Shown: one piece after another, positions 1 through 8,699 of the stretch
How positions within the stretch are numbered: the stretch's first letter is position 1
How the letters are laid out: every line of letters starts with the position of its first letter
DNA from: Streptomyces zhihengii
Lineage (GTDB): Bacteria; Actinomycetota; Actinomycetes; Streptomycetales; Streptomycetaceae
Reading direction: 5' to 3'
DNA: 64,000 nucleotides
Assembly: GCF_016919245.1 (NCBI RefSeq)
Contig: NZ_JAFEJA010000002.1
Location: forward strand, 1-64,000
Made by a program: the position numbers and the translations under genes
The notes under the pieces: model-generated
Told to the model about the DNA's origin: nothing
Database searches by the model: none
The model's input: the letters and a program-made list of their open reading frames with translations, nothing else

Positions 1-39
1 CCGCGACCCGGACCGGGCCCGCCCGCGGCGGCGGGGTCG

Positions 40-45
40 TAGGCT
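40..45 (+). promoter_or_regulatory. -10 hexamer TAGGCT, probable leaderless promoter
   Basis: TAGGCT ends seven bases before the ATG at 53, and no ribosome-binding purine run lies between them. This is the spacing expected if transcription starts at the start codon. No convincing -35 hexamer is visible. Confidence 0.5.
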
Positions 46-52
46 TGCCGCC

Positions 53-757
53 ATGGCCACGCTGATCCTCGTACGGCACGGACGTTCCACCGCCAACACC
101 GAGGGGGTGCTCGCCGGGTGGACCCCCGGTGTCCACCTCGACGAGCGGGGGAGCGCCCAGGCCGCGTCCCTGCCCGGCCGGCTTGCCCGGGTGCCGCTCG
201 CGGCGGTGGTGAGCAGCCCGCTGGAGCGCTGCCGGGAGACGGTGGCGCCGTTGCTGGCGGCCCGCCCCGGGCTCGCGCTCCACACCGACGACCGCATCGG
301 CGAGTGCCACTACGGCGACTGGTCCGGGCGCAAACTCGCCGAGCTCGCCCGGGAACCGCTGATGGAGGTCGTCCAGCAGCATCCGTCGGCGGCCGCCTTC
401 CCGGGCGGCGAGTCGATGCGCGCCATGCAGGCCAGGGCCGTCGAGGCCGTCCGGGAGTGGAACGACCGCGTGGACCGCGAGCACGGCGAGCACGCGGTCT
501 TCCTGATGTGCTCGCACGGGGACATCATCAAGTCCCTGGTGGCGGACGCCCTCGGCATGCATCTCGACCTGTTCCAGCGCGTCCACGTCGAACCGTGCTC
601 GGTCACCGCGATCCGCTTCACCCGCACCCGCCCCTTCCTGCTGCGGCTGGGCGACACCGGCGACCTCGGATCCCTCGCGCCGGCCGAGCCGGACGAGGAG
701 AGCCGCACGGAGGACCGCGGGCAGGGAGTGGTCGGAGGTGGCGCGGGCGCACCGTGA
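53..757 (+). CDS. Histidine phosphatase family protein (MSMEG_4193-type)
   Basis: Cytosolic phosphatase of the phosphoglycerate-mutase-like superfamily; the substrate cannot be read from sequence. The N-terminus carries the catalytic signature VRHGRS (R8, H9), followed by SPLERCRET near residue 50 and the second catalytic histidine in CSHGD near residue 160. At 234 aa it is a complete single-domain protein with a charged, probably disordered tail. The ATG at 53 begins just before the RHG motif and sits seven bases after a -10 hexamer. It heads a same-strand run with DUF3090, the SCO1664-family gene and mshC, an order I recall also from mycobacteria (Rv2135c-Rv2133c), which suggests a linked role that is not established. 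Confidence 0.88.
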   Translation: MATLILVRHGRSTANTEGVLAGWTPGVHLDERGSAQAASLPGRLARVPLAAVVSSPLERCRETVAPLLAARPGLALHTDDRIGECHYGDWSGRKLAELAREPLMEVVQQHPSAAAFPGGESMRAMQARAVEAVREWNDRVDREHGEHAVFLMCSHGDIIKSLVADALGMHLDLFQRVHVEPCSVTAIRFTRTRPFLLRLGDTGDLGSLAPAEPDEESRTEDRGQGVVGGGAGAP

Positions 758-770
758 TCGCTCGGCGCAG

Positions 771-776
771 TAGGGT
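771..776 (+). promoter_or_regulatory. Possible -10 hexamer TAGGGT upstream of the DUF3090 gene
   Basis: TAGGGT fits the actinobacterial TANNNT -10 pattern. It would give a leader of about 150 nt containing a GGGCC/GGCCC hairpin (about 781-800) and the tandem repeat at 883-917. No clear -35 element was seen. Confidence 0.3.
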
Positions 777-882
777 GGACGGGCCGCGGGCCGAAGGCCC
801 GTGACGACGACCGGACGCCCACGGCCGAAGCGCGCGCGAGCACCAGCTCCGGCTCCGCGGGCGCACGGTCTGGACGCTCCGT

Positions 883-917
883 CGAAGACCGACCGAAGAC
901 CGATCCGAAGACCGATC
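883..917 (+). repeat. Three tandem copies of an 11-12 bp unit (CGAAGACCGATC)
   Basis: Units lie at 883-893 (11 bp, one base shorter), 894-905 and 906-917. The array ends a few bases before the ribosome-binding site GGGAGA of the DUF3090 gene, so copy number would change leader length. It is not coding. Confidence 0.8.
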
Positions 918-933
918 CCAAGGGAGACAGGAC

Positions 934-1524
934 GTGTCCCGTCAGGTGTTCCTCTACGACCCGCCGGAACGTTTCGTGGCCGGCACGGTCGGGTTGCCTG
1001 GACGCCGTACGTTCTTCCTGCAGGCTTCCGCCGCAGGCCGCGTCACCAGCGTCGCTCTGGAGAAGACCCAGGTCGCCGCGCTCGCCGAACGGATCGACGA
1101 GCTGCTCGACGAGGTCGTGCGCCGCACCGGCGGCAACGCACCCGTCCCGGCCGTCGCCCCGACCGAGGTCGGGGACACCGCCCCCCTCGACAACCCGGTC
1201 GAGGAGGAGTTCCGGGTCGGCACCATGGCGCTCGCCTGGGACGGCGACGAACAGCGCATGATCGTCGAGGCGCAGGCTCTCGTCGAACTCGACGCGGACT
1301 CCGAGGAGGACCTCGCTGAGGCCGAGGAGCGGCTGCTCCAGGACGAGGAGAACGGCCCGCCGATGCTGCGGGTGCGGCTCACCGGCGTCCAGGCCCGCGC
1401 CTTCGCCAAGCGGGCCCTCGACGTGGTGAACGCCGGCCGCCCGCCGTGCCCGCTGTGCAGCCTGCCGCTCGATCCGGAAGGACACGTATGCCCGCGCCAG
1501 AACGGATACCGACGGGGAGCGTGA
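934..1524 (+). CDS. DUF3090 family protein
   Basis: Actinobacterial conserved protein of unknown function (196 aa, usual family length). The GTG at 934 follows AGGGAGACAG and gives the family-typical N-terminus SRQVFLYDPPERF. The middle is acidic. The last 25 residues hold CPLC and a further cysteine (HVCP), a likely zinc-binding knuckle. Its 3' end overlaps the next gene by 37 nt, so the two are probably translationally coupled. The constant pairing with a kinase-like SCO1664-family protein and a histidine phosphatase hints at a phosphate-linked function, but that is inference from neighbourhood only. Confidence 0.85.
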   Translation: MSRQVFLYDPPERFVAGTVGLPGRRTFFLQASAAGRVTSVALEKTQVAALAERIDELLDEVVRRTGGNAPVPAVAPTEVGDTAPLDNPVEEEFRVGTMALAWDGDEQRMIVEAQALVELDADSEEDLAEAEERLLQDEENGPPMLRVRLTGVQARAFAKRALDVVNAGRPPCPLCSLPLDPEGHVCPRQNGYRRGA

Positions 1525-2315
1525 GCGCGGCCGATGCGCTGACCCTGCTCACCGAGGGCGAGCTGACCGTCCGGGGCCAGGTCCGTGAGGCGTCCAACGC
1601 GGTGCTGTACTGCACCGTCTCCCTCGACGGGACCGAGGCGCAGTGCGTCTGGAAACCCGTCGCCGGCGAACGCCCGTTGTGGGACTTCCCCGACGGCACC
1701 CTCGCCCAGCGCGAGGTCGCCGCGTACGAGCTGTCCGAGGCCACGGGCTGGGGCCTGGTGCCCCCCACGGTGCTCCGCGAGGGGCCCTACGGGCAGGGCA
1801 TGGCGCAGCTCTGGGTCGAGGCCGACCCCGCGGCCGAGCTGCTCGCCCTCGTCGACGGGCCCGAGCCGGGCGACGGCTGGAAGGCGGTCGGCCTCGCCGA
1901 GGTGGGGGAGGGGCGCACCGCGCTCCTGGTCCACGCCGACGACCCGCGCCTGCGGCGGCTCGCCGTGCTGGACGCGGTGATCAACAACGGCGACCGCAAG
2001 GGCGGCCATCTGCTGCCCACGGCCGACGGCACCCTCTACGCGATCGACCACGGGGTGACCTTCAACACCGACGACAAGCTGCGCACCCTGCTGTGGGGGT
2101 GGGCGGGGGAGCCGCTGACGGGCGAGGCGACCGAGGCGCTGACGGCGGTGACCGGCGCTCTCGCCGAGGGCGCGCCGCTCGCCACCCGTCTGGCCCAACT
2201 GCTCACGGCCGCGGAGATCACCGCCCTGCGGGGCAGGGTCGGCGCGCTGCTGCGCTCCGGCACCCACCCCGAACCGTCGGGGGAGTGGCCCGCGATCCCC
2301 TGGCCACCGGTGTAG
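1488..2315 (+). CDS. SCO1664 family protein (PI3/4-kinase-like fold)
   Basis: 275 aa. Unknown function, but it carries kinase-like motifs: NNGDRKGGHLLP near residue 165, resembling a catalytic loop, and AIDHGVTF near residue 187, resembling the metal-binding DxG segment of phosphatidylinositol-kinase-like enzymes. I place the start at ATG 1488, preceded by GGAAGGA; an in-frame GTG at 1446 lacks a good ribosome site and lies deeper inside DUF3090. It overlaps DUF3090 by 37 nt and lies 121 nt before mshC. The name follows the S. coelicolor family. Kinase activity is a structural inference, not shown. Confidence 0.82.
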   Translation: MPAPERIPTGSVSAADALTLLTEGELTVRGQVREASNAVLYCTVSLDGTEAQCVWKPVAGERPLWDFPDGTLAQREVAAYELSEATGWGLVPPTVLREGPYGQGMAQLWVEADPAAELLALVDGPEPGDGWKAVGLAEVGEGRTALLVHADDPRLRRLAVLDAVINNGDRKGGHLLPTADGTLYAIDHGVTFNTDDKLRTLLWGWAGEPLTGEATEALTAVTGALAEGAPLATRLAQLLTAAEITALRGRVGALLRSGTHPEPSGEWPAIPWPPV

Positions 2316-2424
2316 CCCTCACCCGCCGGGCGCCCCCGCGGCCTGCACACGCGGTCCGGGGGCGCAAGAACGCCCAACCGGCCAAGAGCAGTGATCCGGT
2401 TCGTATCCGGAACATGCGTCCGGT

Positions 2425-2430
2425 TAGGCT
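2425..2430 (+). promoter_or_regulatory. -10 hexamer TAGGCT, probable leaderless promoter of mshC
   Basis: TAGGCT ends six bases before the ATG at 2437. The short gap contains no ribosome-binding site, and another ATG (2433) is too close to the hexamer to be in the transcript. This supports both leaderless transcription and the 2437 start. Confidence 0.5.
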
Positions 2431-2436
2431 CAATGC

Positions 2437-3666
2437 ATGCATGCCTGGCCCGCTTCCGAGGTCCCCGCCCTGCCCGGCAAGGGCCGCGACCTCAGGATCC
2501 ACGACACCGCGACCGGTGGTCCGCTGACGCTCGACCCCGGTCCCGTCGCCCGTATCTACGTCTGCGGCATCACGCCGTACGACGCGACCCACATGGGTCA
2601 CGCGGCGACCTACAACGCGTTCGACCTCGTGCAGCGCGTGTGGCTCGACACCAAGCGGCAGGTCCACTACGTCCAGAACGTGACGGACGTCGACGATCCG
2701 CTGCTGGAACGCGCGATCCGCGACGGCCACGACTGGACCGCGCTCGCCGAGCGGGAGACCGCCCTCTTCCGCGAGGACATGACCGCCCTGCGGATGCTCC
2801 CGCCGCAGCACTACATCGGAGCCGTCGAGGCGATACCCGGCATCGTGCCGCTCGTCGAGCGGCTGCGGGACGCCGGCGCCGCCTACGAACTCGAGGGCGA
2901 CGTCTACTTCTCGGTGGAGTCCGACCCGCACTTCGGTGAGGTCTCCCACCTGGACGCCGAGGCGATGCGGCTGCTCTCCGCCGAGCGCGGCGGCGACCCC
3001 GAGCGGCCCGGCAAGAAGAACCCGCTGGACCCGATGCTGTGGATGGCCGCCCGCGAGGGCGAGCCGAGCTGGGACGGGGCGAGCCTCGGAGGGGGCCGCC
3101 CGGGCTGGCACATCGAGTGCGTCGCCATCGCGCTCGACCACCTCGGCATGGGCTTCGACGTCCAGGGCGGCGGCTCCGACCTGGTCTTCCCCCACCACGA
3201 GATGGGGGCCTCCCACGCCCACGCGCTGACCGGCGAGCACCCCTTCGCCAAGGCGTACGTGCACGCGGGGATGGTCGCCCTCGACGGCGAGAAGATGTCC
3301 AAGTCCAAGGGCAACCTGGTCTTCGTCTCCACGCTGCGCAGGGAGGGCGTCGACCCGGCCGCGATCCGGCTCGCGCTGCTCGCGCACCACTACCGGGCCG
3401 ACTGGGAGTGGACCGACGACGTGCTGCGCGAGGCCGTGGAGCGCCTCGGGCGCTGGCGGGCCGCCGTGTCCCGTCCCGACGGCCCGTCCGCCGACGCGCT
3501 GGTCGACGAGATCCGCACGGCGCTCGCCGACGACCTCGACGCCCCCGCGGCGCTCGCCGCCGTCGACCGCTGGGCCGAGTCGCAGAACGCGGGGGGCGGC
3601 ACCGACGAGGGCGCGCCCGGGCTGGTGTCCCGGGCCGTGGACGCGCTGCTCGGCGTGGCACTCTGA
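2437..3666 (+). CDS. mshC: L-cysteine:1D-myo-inositol 2-amino-2-deoxy-glucopyranoside ligase (mycothiol biosynthesis)
   Basis: ATP-dependent ligase that joins cysteine to GlcN-Ins, the third committed step of mycothiol synthesis in the cytosol. It is a class I cysteinyl-tRNA-synthetase relative: the zinc cysteine and HIGH-like motif are [13 protein letters not shown] near residues 45-57, and KMSKSKGN lies near residue 288. At 409 aa it is shorter than CysS and lacks the anticodon-binding domain, which separates MshC from cysteinyl-tRNA synthetase. The start at 2437 is supported by a -10 hexamer six bases upstream. It converges on the PAC2 gene across a strong hairpin. Confidence 0.95.
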   Translation: MHAWPASEVPALPGKGRDLRIHDTATGGPLTLDPGPVARIYVCGITPYDATHMGHAATYNAFDLVQRVWLDTKRQVHYVQNVTDVDDPLLERAIRDGHDWTALAERETALFREDMTALRMLPPQHYIGAVEAIPGIVPLVERLRDAGAAYELEGDVYFSVESDPHFGEVSHLDAEAMRLLSAERGGDPERPGKKNPLDPMLWMAAREGEPSWDGASLGGGRPGWHIECVAIALDHLGMGFDVQGGGSDLVFPHHEMGASHAHALTGEHPFAKAYVHAGMVALDGEKMSKSKGNLVFVSTLRREGVDPAAIRLALLAHHYRADWEWTDDVLREAVERLGRWRAAVSRPDGPSADALVDEIRTALADDLDAPAALAAVDRWAESQNAGGGTDEGAPGLVSRAVDALLGVAL

Positions 3667-3692
3667 CCCGGCGTCCCCGAGGGGGACGCACC

Positions 3693-3725
3693 GCGGGGGC
3701 GGCGCCGGTACGGCGCCGCCCCCGC
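3693..3725. terminator. Bidirectional hairpin terminator between mshC and the PAC2 gene
   Basis: A perfect 14-bp GC stem (3693-3706 with 3712-3725) and a 5-nt loop lie between the two converging genes. A smaller hairpin (CGTCCCC/GGGGACG, about 3672-3688) precedes it. Confidence 0.75.
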
Positions 3726-3757
3726 TTCGTGTGTGCGGCCCGGTGTCCGGGCGGCGG

Positions 3758-4975
3758 TCAGTCCCCGCCCGGGCGGTCCGCGCCGCCCTCGCCGCCGCTG
3801 TCCGGCCCGGTGTCCGTCCGGCCGCCGGCCCCGGCGTCGCCGCCGGTGCCCGGCTCGGCCCCGGCGGGTCCGTCCGTGCCCGGCTCCTCGCCGGTGGCTC
3901 TGCCCGCGTCCGTACCCGAACCCGTGCCCGCGTCCGTGCCCGCGTCCGTGCCCGTGTCCGGCTCGTCGGCGGTGCCGGTGCCGGTGCCGGCGTCCGCCTC
4001 GTGCCCGGCGTCGGTGTCGGTGTCCGTATCGCGCTCGGGCCGGGGCGGCAGCGGCGGACGGGTACGGCCGCTCGCCGTGTCCCGCAGGTACGAGCTGCCC
4101 TCGCCGCCGTCGGTCGCGTGGCCGCCGGGACCGGATCCGTCGCGCCGGCGCAGATAGCGCTCGAACTCGCGGGCGATCGCCTCGCCCGACGCCTCGGGGA
4201 GCTCCGCGGTGTCCCGCGCCTCCTCCAGCGTCTGCACGTACTCGGCCACCTCGCTGTCCTCGGCGGCCAGTTGATCCACGCCGAGCTGCCAGGCGCGGGC
4301 GTCCTCGGGCAGCTCGCCGAGCGGGATGCGCAGGTCGATCAGGTCCTCGAGCCGGTTGAGCAGCGCCAGCGTCGCCTTCGGGTTGGGCGGCTGGGAGACG
4401 TAGTGCGGGACGGCGGCCCACAGGCTCACCGCCGGGACCCCGGCGTGGGTGCACGCCTCCTGCAGGATGCCCACGATGCCCGTCGGGCCCTCGTAGCGGG
4501 TCTCCTCCAGGTCCATCGTGCGGGCCAGCTCCGGGTCCGAGGTGATGCCGCTGACCGGGACCGGTCTGGTGTGCGGGGTGTCGCCGAGCAGGGCGCCCAG
4601 GATCACCACCATCTCCACACCCAGCTCATGGGCGAAGCCCAGGATCTCGTTGCAGAACGAGCGCCAGCGCATGGAGGGCTCGATGCCCCGCACCAGGACC
4701 AGATCGCGCGGCTTGTCACCGCCGATGCGCACGACGGACAGCCGGGTCGTGGGCCAGGTGATCTTCCGTGCGCCGCCGTCCAGCCACACCGTCGGCCGGT
4801 TGACCTGGAAGTCGTAGTAGTCCTCGGCGTCGAGAGCCGCGAACACCTCCCCCTTCCATTCCCGGTCGAGGTGTGCGACCGCGGTGGAGGCGGCGTCGCC
4901 GGCGTCGTTCCAGCCCTCGAACGCGGCCACCATGACCGGGTCGATCAGCTCGGGTACCCCCTCGAGCTCGATCAC
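3758..4975 (-). CDS. PAC2 family protein, probable ParJ orthologue
   Basis: 405 aa. The PAC2 (proteasome assembly chaperone 2-like) domain occupies roughly residues 1-285, beginning with a typical VAAFEGWNDAGDAAS segment. From memory, the S. coelicolor gene in this position (SCO1662, next to mshC) encodes ParJ, an actinobacterial protein that binds ParA and affects chromosome segregation during sporulation; identity here rests on synteny and family. The last ~95 residues are an acidic Thr/Asp/Gly/Ala repeat tract, probably disordered. The GTG start at 4975 follows GGAAGGAGG, and TAAGGT about 35 nt further upstream is a plausible -10. Confidence 0.8.
   Translation of the reverse strand: MIELEGVPELIDPVMVAAFEGWNDAGDAASTAVAHLDREWKGEVFAALDAEDYYDFQVNRPTVWLDGGARKITWPTTRLSVVRIGGDKPRDLVLVRGIEPSMRWRSFCNEILGFAHELGVEMVVILGALLGDTPHTRPVPVSGITSDPELARTMDLEETRYEGPTGIVGILQEACTHAGVPAVSLWAAVPHYVSQPPNPKATLALLNRLEDLIDLRIPLGELPEDARAWQLGVDQLAAEDSEVAEYVQTLEEARDTAELPEASGEAIAREFERYLRRRDGSGPGGHATDGGEGSSYLRDTASGRTRPPLPPRPERDTDTDTDAGHEADAGTGTGTADEPDTGTDAGTDAGTGSGTDAGRATGEEPGTDGPAGAEPGTGGDAGAGGRTDTGPDSGGEGGADRPGGD
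3770..4030 (-). repeat. Low-complexity repeat encoding the T/D/G/A tail of the PAC2 protein
   Basis: Short imperfect direct repeats based on CCCGTGTCCG and CCCGCGTCCG (clearest about 3905-3965) and GGTGCCG encode a Thr-Asp-Gly-Ala tract. Such arrays are prone to length change by slippage, so tail length probably differs among strains. Confidence 0.6.
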
Positions 4976-5059
4976 CCAGGCCTCCTTCCGAAGTTCTCTC
5001 CGTTACGGCCACAACCTTACGGCGTCACGGGTGCCCCGCCGCAGCCCCCTTGCACAGCC

Positions 5060-5077
5060 GGGTGAACTTCCCGGCAT
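5060..5077 (-). terminator. Possible hairpin terminator after the FadR-type gene
   Basis: GCCGGG and CCCGGC arms flank a short loop about 60 nt beyond the stop codon of the regulator gene. The stem is short and no T-run follows, so the call is weak. Confidence 0.3.
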
Positions 5078-5138
5078 GTGTCAACCCCCGGGGCGCGAAT
5101 GCCCTCCGCCCCGCCGCGGCGGGCGGGTCGCGGGCTCC

Positions 5139-5828
5139 CTACAGGGTGGAACGCAGCCACTGCTCCACGCTCGCCACGTGCACCGTCGCCCAGGACCGCG
5201 CCGCCTCGGCGTCCCGGTCGCGCAGGGCGGCGAGGATCGCCCGGTGCTCCCGGAGGGTGCGGCTCACCGCGTCCTCCTGGGTCAGCCCGCGCCAGACGCG
5301 GGCCCGGGTCGTCGGCCCCGACAGGCCGTCGAGGAGCGAGCACAGCACCGAGTTCCCCGCGGAGCGCACGATGCCCCGGTGGAACTCCAGATCCGCCGCG
5401 ACGAGCTCCTCGACCGAGGGCGCCGTGCCCAGCGCGTCCAACCGGGCCCCCAGCGCGTCCAGTTCCTCCTCGGTGATCAGCGTCGCGGCCATCGCCGTCG
5501 CGGCGGGCTCCAGGATGCGGCGCACCACGAGGAACTCCAGCACCGTGTCGTCGCGGTGGAAGTCCACCACGAAGCTCAGCGCCTCCAGCAGCAACTGCGG
5601 GTCCAGGCTGGTCACATAGGTGCCGTCGCCCTGGCGCACGTCGAGGATGCGGATCAGCGCCAGCGCCCGCACGGCCTCCCGCAGCGAGTTCCGGGAGAGG
5701 CCGAGCTCCGCGGCGAGTTCGGCTTCCCTGGGGAGCCGGTCGCCGGGGCGCAGGGTGCCCGAGACGATCATTCCCTTGATCTTCTCGATGGCCTCGTCGG
5801 TGACAGCCACGGGGCGACCTCCAGACAT
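5139..5828 (-). CDS. FadR/GntR-family transcriptional regulator (FCD effector domain)
   Basis: 229 aa. The winged helix-turn-helix lies at about residues 10-72 (GDRLPREAELAAELGLSRNS, then LREAV), followed by an all-helical FCD ligand domain to about residue 215. FCD domains usually bind small carboxylates, often with a metal held by histidines; the ligand is not readable here. The start at 5828 lies inside a short palindrome, ACATCCGATGT (5825-5835), which could be an autoregulatory operator. The LLM oxidoreductase gene ends 16 nt upstream on the same strand, so the two may form one transcription unit with the regulator distal. Confidence 0.88.
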   Translation of the reverse strand: MSGGRPVAVTDEAIEKIKGMIVSGTLRPGDRLPREAELAAELGLSRNSLREAVRALALIRILDVRQGDGTYVTSLDPQLLLEALSFVVDFHRDDTVLEFLVVRRILEPAATAMAATLITEEELDALGARLDALGTAPSVEELVAADLEFHRGIVRSAGNSVLCSLLDGLSGPTTRARVWRGLTQEDAVSRTLREHRAILAALRDRDAEAARSWATVHVASVEQWLRSTL

Positions 5829-5844
5829 CCGATGTATCGCCCCA

Positions 5845-6906
5845 TTATGAGGTCCAGAGCGTGGTCGGGGCCTCCTTCCGCACGACCGGGGCGACCTCCT
5901 CGGCGAAGCGCGCCAGCATGTCGGTCTGCTCGGCCCGCTCCAGTCCGAAGCCGTCCACGGTGACCGACTGCAGATCGTGCCCGTACACCTCGTGCCAGCC
6001 GAGGATCTTGTCGATGATCTCCTGGGGGCCGCCGATGAGCTGCGGTCCGCCGGCGACGGCGTCCTCGATGGTGCGGAACGGGGTGTTGTAGCCGGCCTTC
6101 CCCTCCAGATCGGGCCGGAAGCTCTGCGCCACCTTCGCCTCGTACAGCTCCTTCCAGCGGGACACCGCCTCGCGCGCCGAGCCGGCGATCAGCAGCCCGC
6201 CCGAGCCCGCGGCGACATGGGCGCGCGCCGGGTCGTGCCCGTACGCCGCGAAGCGTTCCCGGTAGTGGCCGATCAGCCGGGCGTACGCCTCGCGGGGCTG
6301 GATGGCGTTCGCGGTGAAGAGCGGATCGCCGTGCCGCGCGGCCAGCTCGGTGGAGTTCGGGCTCGTGGCGGAGCCGTGCCAGACGCGCGGCGGGCCCGCG
6401 TACGGGCGCGGCACCGTGGTCACCTTCCGCAGCGGCGGCCGGAACTCGCCCTCCCAGTCCACCTCCTCCTCGCGCCACAGCCGCCGCAGCAGCTCGTACT
6501 TCTCCCGCTGGAGATCCCACTGCCGGGACTCGTCGAGCCCGAAGAGGTCGAAGTGGCCCGCCTCGGCCCCCTTGCCGACGACGAGTTCGACCCGGCCGCG
6601 GGAGAGCTGGTCGAGGGTGGCGTAGTCCTCGGCGACCCGTACCGGGTCGAGGATCGCCACCACCGTGACGCCGGTCAGCAGCCGGATCCGGCGGGTGCGG
6701 GCGGCCAGCGCGCCGAGGACCGCGGTCGGGCTGGACGACAGGAACGCCCCGGCGTGCCGCTCGCCGACGGCGAGGGCGTCGTAGCCGAGGCGCTCCGCCT
6801 CCTCGCCGACGGCGAGGACGTCCTCGAACCGGTCGGCGGCGGAGGGGAGTTCTCCGGTGAGGGGGTGCGGGGCATGACCGATGAGGGAGAGCACCTGGAA
6901 CTTCAT
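5845..6906 (-). CDS. LLM class flavin-dependent oxidoreductase
   Basis: 353 aa luciferase-like monooxygenase (TIM barrel, FMN or F420 cofactor). It begins MKFQVLSLIGHAPHP and contains the family segments RRIRLLTGVTV near residue 75 and RGRVELVVGKGAEAGHFD near residue 110. A much longer frame continues upstream, but it runs antisense through glpD and glpK. The ATG at 6906 gives the normal family length. The substrate is unknown. It is followed on the same strand by a FadR-type regulator. Confidence 0.87.
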   Translation of the reverse strand: MKFQVLSLIGHAPHPLTGELPSAADRFEDVLAVGEEAERLGYDALAVGERHAGAFLSSSPTAVLGALAARTRRIRLLTGVTVVAILDPVRVAEDYATLDQLSRGRVELVVGKGAEAGHFDLFGLDESRQWDLQREKYELLRRLWREEEVDWEGEFRPPLRKVTTVPRPYAGPPRVWHGSATSPNSTELAARHGDPLFTANAIQPREAYARLIGHYRERFAAYGHDPARAHVAAGSGGLLIAGSAREAVSRWKELYEAKVAQSFRPDLEGKAGYNTPFRTIEDAVAGGPQLIGGPQEIIDKILGWHEVYGHDLQSVTVDGFGLERAEQTDMLARFAEEVAPVVRKEAPTTLWTS

Positions 6907-6957
6907 GCCCTCAACTCTCGCCACCGTGTGTTGCGGCACTGTGGCGGCCGTGTGGCA

Positions 6958-7001
6958 GCACCGGCGGAGCGGCGCCCGCCCCGCACCGGCGGAACGGCGC
7001 C
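6958..7001. repeat. Two near-identical 19-bp direct repeats upstream of the LLM gene
   Basis: GCACCGGCGGAGCGGCGCC at 6958-6976 recurs at 6983-7001 with one substitution. The copies lie 50-95 nt upstream of the LLM start, between it and glpD, where promoter elements would be expected. No known operator is recognised. Confidence 0.5.
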
Positions 7002-7064
7002 GGCCCTGGGCCCTTCCCAGCCCCCCGGCGGACCCGCCCCGGGGGGCGGATCCGCGGGTGCGCG

Positions 7065-8684
7065 TCAGCGGTCGCCGAGCACGTCCTCGACCCGGGCGCG
7101 GACGGTGTCCGTGGCGAGACCGCGGATCGTCAGCGTCGTCCGGCGGCGCAGCACGTCGTCCGCCGTCTCGGCCCACTCGTGGTCCCGCGCGTACGCGACC
7201 TGCGCCCAGATCTCGGGGGCGTCCGGGTGCACCCGCTCGGCGAGCGCCGGGTCCTCGGAAGCCCGCCGGGCTATGTCGAACGCCAGCGAGCCGTAGTGGG
7301 TGGCGAGGTGGCGGGCGGTGTCCGCGGCCATCCGGGGGCCGGGGGTGCCGCCGTCGACGAGCAGCCGGTGGGCGACCGCGTTCGGGTTGGCGATCCCGGG
7401 CAGCGGGAGCTTCCTCGGCAGCCGCGCGATGGGCTCCATGTCCTCCGAGAGCGGCCGGCCCGGCAGCGCCGCCAGCTTGTTCATCACGGTGCGGCCGATG
7501 TGCCGGAAGGTCGTCCACTTGCCGCCGGCGACCGACAGCATGCCGCCCCGGCCCTCCGTGACCACCGTCTCCCGCTTGGCCTTGGAGGTGTCGCCGGGCC
7601 CGCCCGGCAGCACCCGCAGACCCGCGAAGGAGTAGGTGATCAGATCGCGCGAGAGCTGCTGGTCGCGGATGGAGAAGGCGGCCTCGTCCAGGATCTGGGC
7701 GGTGTCCTTCTCGGTCACCGCCACATCCGCCGGGTCGCCCTCGAACTCCTCGTCCGTGGTGCCGAGGAGCAGCATGTCCTCCCAGGGGAGGGCGAAGGTG
7801 ATCCGGTACTTGTCGATCGGGGTCGCCAGCGCTGCCTTCCACGGCGAGGTGCGCTTGAGGACCAGGTGCGCGCCCTTGGACAGCCGGATCGAGGGCGCGG
7901 CGCCCGCGTCCTCCATCCGCCGCAGGTGGTCGACCCAGGGCCCGGTCGCGTTGAGCACCAGCCGGGCGTCGACACCGAACTCGGTGCCGTCCGTGCGGTC
8001 CTTCAGCTCCGCGCCGGTGACCCGGCCCCGGGTGAAGCGCAGCCCGGTGACCTCGGCGTGGTTGAGCACGGTGGCGCCCGACTCGACGGCCGCGCGGACG
8101 GTCATCAGCGCCATCCGCGCGTCGTTCATCTGGTCGTCGCCGTACACCGCGACGGCCTTGAGGTTGTCGGTGCGCAGCTCCGGCACGTCGGCCGCGGCCT
8201 TCGCCGGGCTGAGCAGATGGCCGACGCCGTCGCCGAAGGCGGAGAGCGCGGAGTAGGCGAACACGCCCGCGCCGAGCTTCGCCGCGCCGTGCGGCCCGCC
8301 CTTGTAGACGGGCAGGTAGAAGGTGAGCGGGTTCGCCAGGTGGGGGGCCACCTGGCGGGAGACCGCCCGTCGCTCGAAGTGGTTCTCCGCGACCAGCTTC
8401 ACCGCGCCGGTCTGCAGGTAGCGCAGACCGCCGTGGAGGAGCTTGGAGGAGGCGGAGGACGTGGCGCCGGCGAAGTCGCCGGCGTCCACCAGGGCCACCC
8501 GCAGCCCGGACTGCGCCGCATGCCAGGCGGTGGAGATGCCCAGGATGCCGCCGCCGATCACCAGGAGGTCGTACGTCGCCGTGGAGAGCTGCTCCCGGGT
8601 CTCGGCGCGGCTCGCGGCCTTGAAGGAGGACACCGAGCCGGAGGCCGGGTGCGTCCCGGAGGGGACGCTCTGCAGGGTGGTCAT
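7065..8684 (-). CDS. glpD: Glycerol-3-phosphate dehydrogenase (FAD-dependent)
   Basis: Oxidises glycerol-3-phosphate to dihydroxyacetone phosphate at the membrane, passing electrons to the quinone pool. 539 aa with the FAD dinucleotide-binding motif VIGGGILGISTA near residue 42, the DAO fold, and the C-terminal GlpD helical domain. The first ~35 residues are a non-conserved extension. The ATG at 8684 follows GAGGAG and lies 15 nt after the glpK stop, so it is the last gene of the glpF-glpK-glpD operon (gylC-A-B order as I recall it in S. coelicolor). Confidence 0.96.
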   Translation of the reverse strand: MTTLQSVPSGTHPASGSVSSFKAASRAETREQLSTATYDLLVIGGGILGISTAWHAAQSGLRVALVDAGDFAGATSSASSKLLHGGLRYLQTGAVKLVAENHFERRAVSRQVAPHLANPLTFYLPVYKGGPHGAAKLGAGVFAYSALSAFGDGVGHLLSPAKAAADVPELRTDNLKAVAVYGDDQMNDARMALMTVRAAVESGATVLNHAEVTGLRFTRGRVTGAELKDRTDGTEFGVDARLVLNATGPWVDHLRRMEDAGAAPSIRLSKGAHLVLKRTSPWKAALATPIDKYRITFALPWEDMLLLGTTDEEFEGDPADVAVTEKDTAQILDEAAFSIRDQQLSRDLITYSFAGLRVLPGGPGDTSKAKRETVVTEGRGGMLSVAGGKWTTFRHIGRTVMNKLAALPGRPLSEDMEPIARLPRKLPLPGIANPNAVAHRLLVDGGTPGPRMAADTARHLATHYGSLAFDIARRASEDPALAERVHPDAPEIWAQVAYARDHEWAETADDVLRRRTTLTIRGLATDTVRARVEDVLGDR

Positions 8685-8699
8685 TGTTGCTGCTCCTCG

